DNA of 7,742 nt from Lutibacter sp. (GTDB lineage: Bacteria; Bacteroidota; Bacteroidia; Flavobacteriales; Flavobacteriaceae): the NCBI GenBank assembly GCA_030599055.1, contig JAUVOS010000113.1, positions 1-7,742 on the forward strand. Reading direction: 5' to 3'. The translations under genes were made by a program, and so were the position numbers. Within the stretch, counting starts at the first letter, position 1. Each line of letters begins with the position of its first letter. Positions 1-6,703 of the stretch are shown here, one piece after another. A model generated the notes under the pieces. That model had not been told where the DNA came from and searched no databases. It worked only from the letters and a program-made list of their open reading frames with translations.

Positions 1-1
1 T

Positions 2-1078
2 AAAACGTTCTTGTCTAAAATATTTGGCATTTCGTAGCGACAAATCCATGATGTGTTTTTTATCACCAATTTTTGGAATGCTAACTTTAATCGTCTCACC
101 AATTTTAACTTTGAAAGGAACATAGATTTCTTTGGATTGCGAATTGTAACGCTGCCTTAACTCAACAATACTTAGTTCTAAAATTTTCTTATCCGTTTCA
201 TCCATTTTTTTCTTTATTTCAGCCGTGTGCGATTGAATAATTGCACCGTTCATTATTTTAAAGAAATTGACATAGGCATAGCTTTCATCTGAAATAATTG
301 TAAAAACATCTACATTGGAAATTGTAGGGCTTACTACGGTAGATTTTGCTTGATAATTAGCCAGTAAAGCAATCTTTTCTTTAATCTTTTGCGCTTCCTC
401 AAATTCCATTTTTACCGCTAAATCATGCATTAAGTTTTTAAATTTTTGAATCGCAGTCTTTAAATTCCCTTTGATAATATTTCGTATTTCATCAATATCA
501 TCTTGATAATCTTGCTCTTTTTGTAAGCCTTCACAAGCTCCTTTACAGGTTCCAATATGATAGTCTAAACAAATCTTGTATTTCTTATTTGCGATATTTT
601 CCTCACTCAACTTATGTTTGCAGGTGCGTAGTGGATATACCTCTTTAATCAAACCTAACAAAGCACGAACCGTACGAACTGAAGTATAAGGCCCAAAATA
701 TTCAGAACCATCTTTTATGACATTTCGAGTTAAAAATATCCTTGGAAAACGTTCTTTTTTAATACAAATCCACGGATAAGTTTTATCATCCTTAAGCATG
801 ATATTATAGCGAGGTTGTAATTTTTTGATCAAAGAATTTTCAAGTAATAAAGCATCGGTTTCTGTTTTGACAACAATATGCTTGATACTGCTTATTTTTT
901 TGACTAAAACACGTGTTTTGCCATTTTCTTGGGTTTTATTAAAATAGGAGGCTACACGTTTTTTGATGTCTTTTGCTTTACCTACATACAATATCTTTCC
1001 CTCTTTATCAAAGTATTGATAGACACCGGGCTGGTGTGGTAAGGATTGTATCTGTGGTTTTAGATGCTCGAAACTCAT
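2..1078 (-). CDS. uvrC: UvrC, excinuclease ABC subunit C (N-terminal part, cut by the window edge)
   Basis: UvrC is the nuclease subunit of nucleotide excision repair, cutting on both sides of a lesion marked by UvrA/UvrB. The reading frame is open from ATG at 1078 to the left edge, giving 359 of the roughly 600 residues usual for the family. Visible parts: a GIY-YIG nuclease domain at residues about 14-95 (GVY at 18-20, YVG at 31-33, R41, and E77 or a nearby acidic residue); four cysteines C153, C170, C178 and C182, whose last three have the same 8 and 4 spacing as the iron-sulfur cysteines reported in E. coli UvrC; and a UVR motif at about 209-244 that should contact UvrB. The C-terminal RNase H-like nuclease and HhH domains lie outside the window. 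The start is the first Met before the conserved LPHQPGVY segment; no Shine-Dalgarno precedes it. It follows the receptor gene by 71 bp on the same strand. I see no frameshift. Confidence 0.96.
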   Translation of the reverse strand, partial: MSFEHLKPQIQSLPHQPGVYQYFDKEGKILYVGKAKDIKKRVASYFNKTQENGKTRVLVKKISSIKHIVVKTETDALLLENSLIKKLQPRYNIMLKDDKTYPWICIKKERFPRIFLTRNVIKDGSEYFGPYTSVRTVRALLGLIKEVYPLRTCKHKLSEENIANKKYKICLDYHIGTCKGACEGLQKEQDYQDDIDEIRNIIKGNLKTAIQKFKNLMHDLAVKMEFEEAQKIKEKIALLANYQAKSTVVSPTISNVDVFTIISDESYAYVNFFKIMNGAIIQSHTAEIKKKMDETDKKILELSIVELRQRYNSQSKEIYVPFKVKIGETIKVSIPKIGDKKHIMDLSLRNAKYFRQERF

Positions 1079-1149
1079 AGGTTGTGCAAAGTACAAAAAA
1101 AGAGAAAACTTTAATTACAAAAAATTACTGTGAAACTCTTTTAATTCAT
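1079..1149 (-). promoter_or_regulatory. Gap before uvrC with a weak promoter candidate
   Basis: This 71-bp gap separates the receptor stop codon (TAG, 1150-1152) from the uvrC start. Read on the minus strand it contains TACTTTG (1093-1087), one base short of the TAnnTTTG -7 box used in Bacteroidota, ending 8 bases before the ATG. Several TTTG strings lie upstream, but none sits at a convincing -33 distance. I see no hairpin followed by a T-run, so uvrC may be partly read through from the receptor gene. The promoter call is an inference from motif position only. Confidence 0.35.
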
Positions 1150-4100
1150 CTAAAAAGTAAATTCTAAGCTAAAGCCAATTTTTTTGTTAGTAGGGCCAGA
1201 AAAGAAGTCAAACCCATTATTATTACCATAAGTAGAATTAGAGACATTTGGGTCATAATTAATTCCTTTTGGCGTATTATAAGCATTAAACCATAAATTA
1301 TACCCAATTACTTTAAATTTAATATTTTTTATAAATGCTTTCTCTAATGATTTGTTAGATAGATTATAACTTAAGGATGCTTCTTGTAATCTAATAATAG
1401 AGGCATCAAAAATTGATATTTCGTGAGAAGGACCAGCATACATATTACCAAAATAAAAATCAGAGTTAGTAATTTGTATGGTATTTACTTCACCCGTTTC
1501 ATGACTTACACCAGATAAGACAAAAGTCCCAAGCCGATCAACTGTATCAGCAGTGAGCCCTCTCCCCAAAAGAGATGAAATTGTATAAGAGTCAATATTA
1601 CCTCCAACTCTATGATTAATTAAAAAACTAAAGCTAAAATTCTTATAGCTAAGAGAATTACTGTAATTGACGATAAAATCAGGGTTAGGATTACCTATAA
1701 AGGGCTGTAAGCCTTCTTCATCTATTGTCTCTGCCATATAATTACCATTTGAATCAATAATTGGAATACCATCTTCATTTCTAGCTATTCTATTTCCAAA
1801 AAAAGCACCTAAAGGATAACCAACTCTTGCACCATTACCATAACTACTATTCCCTGAATATAAAATTATATCATCATCTTCTCCTATGTCGATAACTTCA
1901 CTATTGGTTTTTGTAAAATTTATTGTAGAACGATATCTAAAACCATTTCTGTTTTTAAAAATATCAAGGCCTAGATCTAATTCAATTCCATTGAATTTAA
2001 CCTCTCCAACATTCTTGATCGTTAAAAAATTCTCATAATTAATATATTCAAAGTGCCGTATAAGCAGATTTTTTGCTCTTCTGTTATAAAGTCTTAGATT
2101 AAAACTAACAAAATCAAATAACATACTTTCAATACCATACTCTATCTCTGACAAGAACTCAGGCAAAAGATTAGCATTTCCATCATATGAAGATGAGTTA
2201 ATTGTAGAAGAAAGGGAAGCCTTATCATAGTTAGCAGATGTACCATATGCAGATCTCAGTTTAAGATAATTCAAGATTTTATTCTTCTTTAATTTATCAA
2301 AATACTGTGTGGGTACAAATGACACATCTACAGCAGGCATAAAAACTGAATTGTTAACTTCATCAGACACAAAGTCGTTTCTACCGGAAATATCTATAAA
2401 TAAATAATCTTTGTAATCAAAAGAGAAATGCCCAAATAATCCAAAAATGTTTTTTTTCTTGATCGTATCTATTTCTGAGTGATTTAAAAAATTAGAATGT
2501 ATAAAATCTCCATAAACTATTTGTTCATCGCTTTGCTTAACTTTCTGTGAATGATTGTTAGTTTTATTTTCAGCTCCTATAAGAAAATCATATGTAATAT
2601 CTTTATGAGTTTTATTGTAATCAAATTTTACATTATGCTTTATTATCCTTCTCCTATTATCCCATGTATCATAAAACCCATTTCGCAACAAGTTAGAATC
2701 TGAGACTCCTCCTTTATTTCGATAATTAATATTAGCCTCAATAAATGTATCAAGACTAGTGTTATATAGTAGGCGAAAGTTATCATTTAGATCATATTGC
2801 AACGATATATCTCCATATAAACGATTGGTCAATTGAGAAAAACCAGTATTGTTTAATGTCCACAACGGATGTTCTATGGCATTATCACCTCGATAATAAA
2901 TGCTTCCACCATCAGGTAATTCATATGGTAATTCAAAGATATCGATACTTCTTGGAGTTGTAAAAACACTTTCTAATAAGGTAAAAGAAAAAGGATAAAT
3001 AGAAGAATAATGTGAAGGATAATGAATTGGAGTATCTAAGTCTGTTCTTGAAACATTTAATGAGGTAGTAAATCGTAAATTTTTTAAAACCCGAGACGAG
3101 TTCCCAATGCTTATATTATACTTTGACAACGAATTCCCTGGAGTAAAACCAACTTCGTCAATATAATTTAAATCAAACCCAAAGGTATGTTTATCGTTTT
3201 TACTTTTAGTCAAAATATTAAACGAAGCATTAATATTACTTCCTGTTTCAAAAAAATCTCTTGCATTATTTCTTGGTTCCCATTCATATCGTTGACCAAT
3301 AAATTGTGCTTGATAGTCAGGGTAATGTTGTAATAACCAACTAGAAGTTGAATAAGGATGAGGTAGTGTGCCATTTTCATCAAAAGGTGAATGAATATTT
3401 CCATTTTCATCATAGTAAAAGTTATTTCCCCAACCTCCTAAACCATCCTTATAAAACCCCGGCCCCCAGTTAGCATAATACCACCCAAAACCCTGGTCCC
3501 AGCCTTGTCCAAATTTATCTTGATAATCTGGTAAAGATGCTATATCAATTGAAAATTTGGAGAATGAAAATTGAATCTGAGGATTTGACAAAAGATTCAA
3601 ATCACTATTTTTAATACTTCCTGTTTTAGTATTTATAAGAATTACACCATTTCTGCCTTCTGAACCATATAAATTCGTTTCAGCTAAACTTTTTAAGACT
3701 TCTATGCTTTCAATATTATTAGGGTTAATATCTAATGATCTGGTTGGGGTCGATAAATCCTTCATCCATTGCTTAAATTCATTAGTAGTATTTGTCATCG
3801 GGATACCATCAACGACAAATAAAGCATTATTATCTCCATATATTGATGATATTCCTCTAATCCAAATTCTGTTCGCCGAACCAGATAAACCATTTACCTG
3901 CTTTACTTCAAGTCCGGAGATCTTATTAGTTATCACACGGTTTATATCTAATTCGGGTGAATCTTCTATCTGTTCTTTTTTAATTGTGTAGCCCAAAGCT
4001 ATGGTTTGTTGCTTGTCAGAAATCGAATCAATTGCTTTATTATTAATGTTTACAATTAAAGAATCACTTAGTGTCTGTTTTTGCTTTTCCTTTGTACTCT

Positions 4101-4170
4101 GACTAAAACAAACTTGAAAACTTAACAGTAAAAAAGAAAGAATAAGAATTAGAGAATAAAGATTTTTCAT
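1150..4170 (-). CDS. SusC/RagA-family TonB-dependent outer-membrane receptor, orphan, without N-terminal regulatory-like domain
   Basis: This is a 22-stranded-barrel type receptor expected to import an unknown ligand through the outer membrane using TonB energy. Residues 1-24 form a Sec signal peptide (KN, then a hydrophobic core, probable cleavage after FSQ). The plug spans about 60-185: a GYTIKK start matching the VVVGYGTQKK region of SusC, RIWIRGISSI (101-110), FVVDGIP (118-124), INPNNIESIEVLK (148-160) and YGSEGRNGVILINTK (168-182). The barrel shows family marks such as IGNPNPDF (near residue 824), DASIIRLQEASLSY and a C-terminal beta-signal ending in Phe (EFTF). SusC proteins usually carry a carboxypeptidase-regulatory-like beta-sandwich of about 80-90 residues before the plug. 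Here only about 35 residues separate signal peptide and plug. No susD-like gene is adjacent: uvrC lies downstream and tig diverges upstream. The ligand cannot be told from sequence. The family call is firm. Confidence 0.95.
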   Translation of the reverse strand: MKNLYSLILILSFLLLSFQVCFSQSTKEKQKQTLSDSLIVNINNKAIDSISDKQQTIALGYTIKKEQIEDSPELDINRVITNKISGLEVKQVNGLSGSANRIWIRGISSIYGDNNALFVVDGIPMTNTTNEFKQWMKDLSTPTRSLDINPNNIESIEVLKSLAETNLYGSEGRNGVILINTKTGSIKNSDLNLLSNPQIQFSFSKFSIDIASLPDYQDKFGQGWDQGFGWYYANWGPGFYKDGLGGWGNNFYYDENGNIHSPFDENGTLPHPYSTSSWLLQHYPDYQAQFIGQRYEWEPRNNARDFFETGSNINASFNILTKSKNDKHTFGFDLNYIDEVGFTPGNSLSKYNISIGNSSRVLKNLRFTTSLNVSRTDLDTPIHYPSHYSSIYPFSFTLLESVFTTPRSIDIFELPYELPDGGSIYYRGDNAIEHPLWTLNNTGFSQLTNRLYGDISLQYDLNDNFRLLYNTSLDTFIEANINYRNKGGVSDSNLLRNGFYDTWDNRRRIIKHNVKFDYNKTHKDITYDFLIGAENKTNNHSQKVKQSDEQIVYGDFIHSNFLNHSEIDTIKKKNIFGLFGHFSFDYKDYLFIDISGRNDFVSDEVNNSVFMPAVDVSFVPTQYFDKLKKNKILNYLKLRSAYGTSANYDKASLSSTINSSSYDGNANLLPEFLSEIEYGIESMLFDFVSFNLRLYNRRAKNLLIRHFEYINYENFLTIKNVGEVKFNGIELDLGLDIFKNRNGFRYRSTINFTKTNSEVIDIGEDDDIILYSGNSSYGNGARVGYPLGAFFGNRIARNEDGIPIIDSNGNYMAETIDEEGLQPFIGNPNPDFIVNYSNSLSYKNFSFSFLINHRVGGNIDSYTISSLLGRGLTADTVDRLGTFVLSGVSHETGEVNTIQITNSDFYFGNMYAGPSHEISIFDASIIRLQEASLSYNLSNKSLEKAFIKNIKFKVIGYNLWFNAYNTPKGINYDPNVSNSTYGNNNGFDFFSGPTNKKIGFSLEFTF

Positions 4171-4203
4171 ATTTAATTTTATTTATAATATCGTTTGTTA
4201 TTA

Positions 4204-4233
4204 CAAAACTTAAATTTACAAAAAAAATGCAAA
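4204..4233 (-). promoter_or_regulatory. Candidate promoter of the receptor gene
   Basis: On the minus strand TTTG (4233-4230) is followed after 17 bases by TAAGTTTTG (4212-4204). This is close to the Bacteroidota sigma-ABfr pattern of TTTG at -33 and TAnnTTTG at -7, but with one extra T in the -7 box. Transcription would begin near 4198, leaving a leader of about 28 nt before the receptor ATG at 4170. No ribosome binding site is visible, as is normal in this phylum. Inferred from motifs only. Confidence 0.5.
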
Positions 4234-4299
4234 TATGACTCAGAAGCATACAACAACAGAAAGAAAAGAATTTACATTTATTAATTAAGAAAAAAATAC

Positions 4300-4307
4300 T
4301 ACTTTTG
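4300..4307 (+). promoter_or_regulatory. -7 box of the tig promoter
   Basis: TACTTTTG fits the Bacteroidota TAnnTTTG -7 consensus exactly and is followed by GCGCCC, the only GC-rich patch in the gap. Transcription should start near 4312-4314, giving a leader of about 20 nt. The -33 element is weak: a TTTAC at 4271-4275 is the nearest candidate and is placed slightly far upstream. No Shine-Dalgarno precedes the ATG at 4333. Confidence 0.7.
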
Positions 4308-4332
4308 CGCCCTGTTAACAAACGATTTAGAT

Positions 4333-5661
4333 ATGAATATCACAAAGAAAGACATCGATACATTAAATGCAGTAATAACTGTAGAAGTTGATAAAAAAGA
4401 TTACCAACCCAAAGTTGAAAAAATCTTAAAAGATTATAAAAAAACGGCTTCTGTGCCCGGTTTTCGTAAAGGTTTTGTGCCGATGGGAATGATTAAAAAA
4501 CAATACGAAAAATCGATTGTAATTGACGAAGTAAACAAACTTTTACAAGAAGGTTTAAATAAATACTTAACAGAGGAAAAATTAGATATCCTCGGGAATC
4601 CGCTCCCCAAACCCGATGAAAACTTTTCTTGGGAAAATGAAAAATTTGCATTTGACTTTGAATTAGGAATGGCACCTAAATTTGAAATTAATTTAGATAC
4701 TAAAAAGAAAATTACCCTAAATAAAATCGTCGCAGACAAGAAGTTTATTGATGATGAAATGCTAAACATCCAAAAACAATACGGAAAACTCGTCTCTCAA
4801 AAAGAAGTAGTTGAAGGTGGCAGAATGGTTGGAGATTTTACTTTTGAATACAAAGACGAACAACAAGAAAAAAATGCAACTATTGATTTAGATCAAATCA
4901 AAGGCAAAGCAAACCTAAAAAAATTCTTAGGAAAAAAAGTAGGCGATGTCATTGGTTTAAAAACTAAAAACTTATTTAAAGACGATCACGATTTAATGAA
5001 TGCATTAGGTCTTGACCACGATGATGCACACAGCTTTTCTGTTCCTGTCACTTTTAAAATTTCCGAAGTTAACAAAACAGAATTAGCGGAACTCAATCAA
5101 GAGTTATTTGATAAATTGTTTGGTAAAGACAAGATCAAGTCTGAAAAAGAACTACGCGAAGAGATTAAAAAAAGTGCTGAAAAGCAATTTCAAGGGCAAG
5201 CAGACCAACAATTTTTAAATGCTTCGACTGATTATTTAATCGAAAAAACAAAATTTGATTTACCTTCCGAATTCCTTAAAAAATGGCTCCAAGTAAGTAC
5301 TGAAAAAGAAATGACCAAAGAGGAAGCTGATGCTGAATACGTACGTTCTGAAAAAGGTTTACGTTACCAACTTATCGAAGGGCAAATTGCTAAAGAGCAC
5401 GATATAAAAATTACCTATGACGAATTGAAAGATTTTGCAAAAGAGATGGTTACTGCACAATTTATGCAATACGGGCAGCAACATTTAACTGATGAAATGT
5501 TACAACCTGTCATTGATAACGTAATGACAAATCAAGAAGAAACAAAACGCCTTTCAGAACAATTGATGAGTCAAAAACTACTCGATTTCTATAAAGAAAA
5601 TTTAAAATACAAGAAAAAAGAAGTAACCTATAAAGATTTCGTTGAAGAAACCTATAAATAG
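4333..5661 (+). CDS. tig: Trigger factor, ribosome-associated chaperone
   Basis: Trigger factor docks at the ribosomal exit tunnel and shields nascent chains. The protein has 442 residues, against 432 in E. coli. The N-terminal ribosome-binding domain (about 1-115) carries the signature loop GFRKGFVP (43-50), which contacts ribosomal protein uL23. The middle region (about 150-240) sits where the FKBP-type prolyl isomerase domain belongs but is hard to recognise: the usual G-rich DGxxFxGG and IPGFE segments are missing or replaced, and an acidic, His-containing stretch (about residues 217-237) takes the place of the normal loop. The C-terminal part (about 240-442) is charged and helical, as expected for the chaperone arms. 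The start is fixed by the -7 box at 4300-4307 and homology from the first residues. It diverges from the receptor gene. No clpP or clpX, frequent neighbours of tig in bacteria, follows within the window. The chaperone call is firm; isomerase activity is doubtful. Confidence 0.96.
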   Translation: MNITKKDIDTLNAVITVEVDKKDYQPKVEKILKDYKKTASVPGFRKGFVPMGMIKKQYEKSIVIDEVNKLLQEGLNKYLTEEKLDILGNPLPKPDENFSWENEKFAFDFELGMAPKFEINLDTKKKITLNKIVADKKFIDDEMLNIQKQYGKLVSQKEVVEGGRMVGDFTFEYKDEQQEKNATIDLDQIKGKANLKKFLGKKVGDVIGLKTKNLFKDDHDLMNALGLDHDDAHSFSVPVTFKISEVNKTELAELNQELFDKLFGKDKIKSEKELREEIKKSAEKQFQGQADQQFLNASTDYLIEKTKFDLPSEFLKKWLQVSTEKEMTKEEADAEYVRSEKGLRYQLIEGQIAKEHDIKITYDELKDFAKEMVTAQFMQYGQQHLTDEMLQPVIDNVMTNQEETKRLSEQLMSQKLLDFYKENLKYKKKEVTYKDFVEETYK

Positions 5662-5666
5662 TCTCC

Positions 5667-5704
5667 GTCAGAAAACTCTAATATTTTGAGTGCTTGTCAG
5701 AAAA
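5667..5704 (+). repeat. Direct repeat GTCAGAAAA (two copies)
   Basis: GTCAGAAAA occurs at 5667-5675, six bases after the tig stop codon, and again at 5696-5704 inside the left arm of the large palindrome. The first copy continues AAACTC and lacks the AGTGCTT that precedes the second, so it looks like a partial extra arm. It may be a remnant of a second, decayed copy of the element, or chance in AT-rich DNA. Confidence 0.45.
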
Positions 5705-5813
5705 TGTTGAGTTTGAGGCTTGCGAAGTATTGAAAATAAGGAGTCACGCATTGGCGTGATAACTGTTTTCAATACGAGCGTAACGAAAAAATCGACGTTT
5801 TCTGACAAGCACT
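5689..5813. repeat. Nested palindromic element (MITE/REP-like) downstream of tig
   Basis: The outer arms 5689-5710 and 5792-5813 pair over 22 positions: 16 perfect (AGTGCTTGTCAGAAAA and its complement) followed by six with two G-U wobbles. Inside, TTGCG (5720-5724) pairs with CGTAA (5779-5783), GTATTGAAAA (5727-5736) pairs with TTTTCAATAC (5766-5775), and TCACGC (5744-5749) pairs with GCGTGA (5754-5759) around a 4-base ATTG loop. The result is one long, interrupted stem folding nearly the whole 125 nt. There is no ORF and no T-run after it, so it is not a classic intrinsic terminator, although it could protect or define the tig mRNA end. The size, terminal inverted repeats and intergenic location fit a small non-autonomous or dispersed palindromic repeat. 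I see no clear target-site duplication at its ends. Confidence 0.75.
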
Positions 5814-5882
5814 AAATAACGATTATAAGAAATAAAATATATAGGAAAAGGAAATTTTACAAATAATAGTTATTATTTATTG

Positions 5883-5890
5883 TAAATTTG
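5883..5890 (+). promoter_or_regulatory. -7 box of cysH, implying a leaderless mRNA
   Basis: TAAATTTG matches TAnnTTTG exactly and ends 6 bases before the ATG at 5897. Transcription in Bacteroidota starts a few bases after this box, so the mRNA would begin at or within a base or two of the start codon. The box contains the in-frame TTG at 5888, which therefore cannot be a start on this transcript. A weak TTTTAC at 5855-5860 is the only -33 candidate. Confidence 0.65.
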
Positions 5891-5896
5891 AAAGAA

Positions 5897-6553
5897 ATGA
5901 CCTTACAAAAGATAAAAAAACAACTTGAAAAATACACCTCATCTGGGGAGAAAATTTTCGTGAGTTCTTCTTTCCAAACACACAGTATTCCGTTGTTACA
6001 TATTTTGAGCACTTCAAAAATAAAGATCGATTTTTTATTTATTGACACCGGTTTTCACTTTCCAGAGACCTTATCGTTTCGAGATCAAATAGCAACGTTT
6101 TTAGGAATAAAGGTTATAAATGTGGTACCTTTGATTCCAAAAAGTCAACAAAAAGATGCAAAAGGACAGTTTTACCATGTAAGCAATCCTGATTATTGTT
6201 GTCTTATTAATAAAACAAAGCCCCTAGAATCTTATCTTAAACAATACGATGTTTGGATAAGTGGCGTACGAGCAGATCAAACTAGCACAAGAAATAATAT
6301 GAAAACGGAGCAATCCGCTCCTTTTGATATTACTCGCTTTCATCCCATGCTAGATTGGAATGCAAAACAGATATATGACTACCGAATGCAATACCACTTA
6401 CCCGAGCATCCTCTAGATAAAGAGGGCTATCAAAGTATTGGTTGTGCTCCTTGTACACAAAAAGTTGATTTATCTGACCCACGTGCTGCAAGATGGTTTG
6501 GAACGAAAAAAACAGAATGTGGGTTACATACCGATTTACTATCTAAAGATTAG
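5897..6553 (+). CDS. cysH: CysH-family adenylylsulfate (APS/PAPS) reductase, iron-sulfur type
   Basis: The enzyme reduces activated sulfate (APS or PAPS) to sulfite in the cytoplasm with electrons from thioredoxin or glutaredoxin, a step in assimilatory cysteine synthesis. The 218-residue protein shows the PP-loop-like start GEKIFVSSSFQ (17-27), FIDTGFHFPET (48-58), NPDYCC (97-102), WISGVRADQTSTR (120-132), SIGCAPCT (180-187) and the C-terminal ECGLH (207-211) with the catalytic Cys208. The CC plus CxxC set (C101, C102, C183, C186) is the mark of [4Fe-4S]-binding enzymes, which mostly use APS, as opposed to E. coli-type PAPS reductases, which lack it. ATG at 5897 is preferred over the in-frame TTG at 5888, because TTG lies inside the -7 box. 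The gene stands alone between the palindromic element and a terminator, with no cysD, cysN or sulfite reductase gene beside it. Substrate preference is inferred. Confidence 0.95.
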   Translation: MTLQKIKKQLEKYTSSGEKIFVSSSFQTHSIPLLHILSTSKIKIDFLFIDTGFHFPETLSFRDQIATFLGIKVINVVPLIPKSQQKDAKGQFYHVSNPDYCCLINKTKPLESYLKQYDVWISGVRADQTSTRNNMKTEQSAPFDITRFHPMLDWNAKQIYDYRMQYHLPEHPLDKEGYQSIGCAPCTQKVDLSDPRAARWFGTKKTECGLHTDLLSKD

Positions 6554-6589
6554 TAAATTGTGATTTGTAATAATTTGAATTTTGGTTTA

Positions 6590-6631
6590 AAAAAACTCCC
6601 TAAATATTATAACACATTTAGGGAGTTTTTT
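6590..6631. terminator. Bidirectional intrinsic terminator between cysH and rho
   Basis: A perfect 16-bp stem (6590-6605 with 6616-6631, core CTCCCTAAAT) closes a 10-base loop. The stem begins with AAAAAA and ends with TTTTTT, so each strand reads a hairpin followed by a T-run. It lies 36 bp after the cysH stop and 72 bp after the rho stop, where it can end both converging transcripts. Confidence 0.92.
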
Positions 6632-6639
6632 ATAAGTAT

Positions 6640-6703
6640 ATAAATCTTTTCTACTTAAAACCTTAAGTCGAATTCTGGTTTAAAATAAGTAGCAAAGATT
6701 TAT
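6640..6703. repeat. Long imperfect hairpin directly after the rho stop codon
   Basis: ATAAATCTTT (6640-6649) pairs with AAAGATTTAT (6694-6703), CTACTTA (6651-6657) with TAAGTAG (6686-6692), and AAACC (6658-6662) with GGTTT (6677-6681). This gives 22 base pairs with one T/C mismatch, a 4-A bulge (6682-6685) and a 14-base loop. The right arm touches the rho stop codon (6704-6706). It has no T-run of its own on the rho strand and is separate from the terminator at 6590-6631, so it is more likely a 3'-UTR structure than a terminator. Confidence 0.7.

Larger units (their letters stand above)
4190..4326. repeat. 11-bp inverted repeat flanking the divergent receptor/tig promoters
   Basis: ATCGTTTGTTA at 4190-4200 is the exact reverse complement of TAACAAACGAT at 4316-4326. 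Each arm lies at or just after the predicted transcription start of its own gene, so both the receptor and tig transcripts should carry TAACAAACGAT in their short leaders, reading away from each other. The arms are 115 bp apart, too far for a simple hairpin. They could be a pair of operator sites or a shared leader element. The match is seen directly; any function is inferred. Confidence 0.5.

Noticed and set aside
3704..3991. A 95-codon open frame on the plus strand inside the receptor gene
   Set aside because: It is antisense to the conserved plug region, has no recognisable domain or promoter, and its length follows from the coding pattern on the other strand.
4098..4170. Receptor N-terminus as a lipoprotein signal (Cys21)
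   Set aside because: The residues before Cys21 (FQV) do not fit a lipobox, which needs a small residue before the Cys. Cleavage after FSQ fits a normal secreted barrel protein.
4103..4321. A 72-codon minus-strand frame overlapping the receptor start and the promoter gap
   Set aside because: It crosses the promoters and the receptor signal peptide in another frame, is low-complexity and Phe/Ser/Ile-rich as expected of AT-rich DNA, and matches no family I know.
5689..5813. The palindrome as a plain intrinsic terminator of tig or a CRISPR unit
   Set aside because: No T-run follows the stem, and the repeats are inverted and nested with no regular direct repeats and spacers.
5814..5896. A sulfur-responsive riboswitch (for example SAM type) ahead of cysH
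   Set aside because: The -7 box lies 6 bases from the ATG, leaving no transcribed leader, and no conserved riboswitch core is visible.
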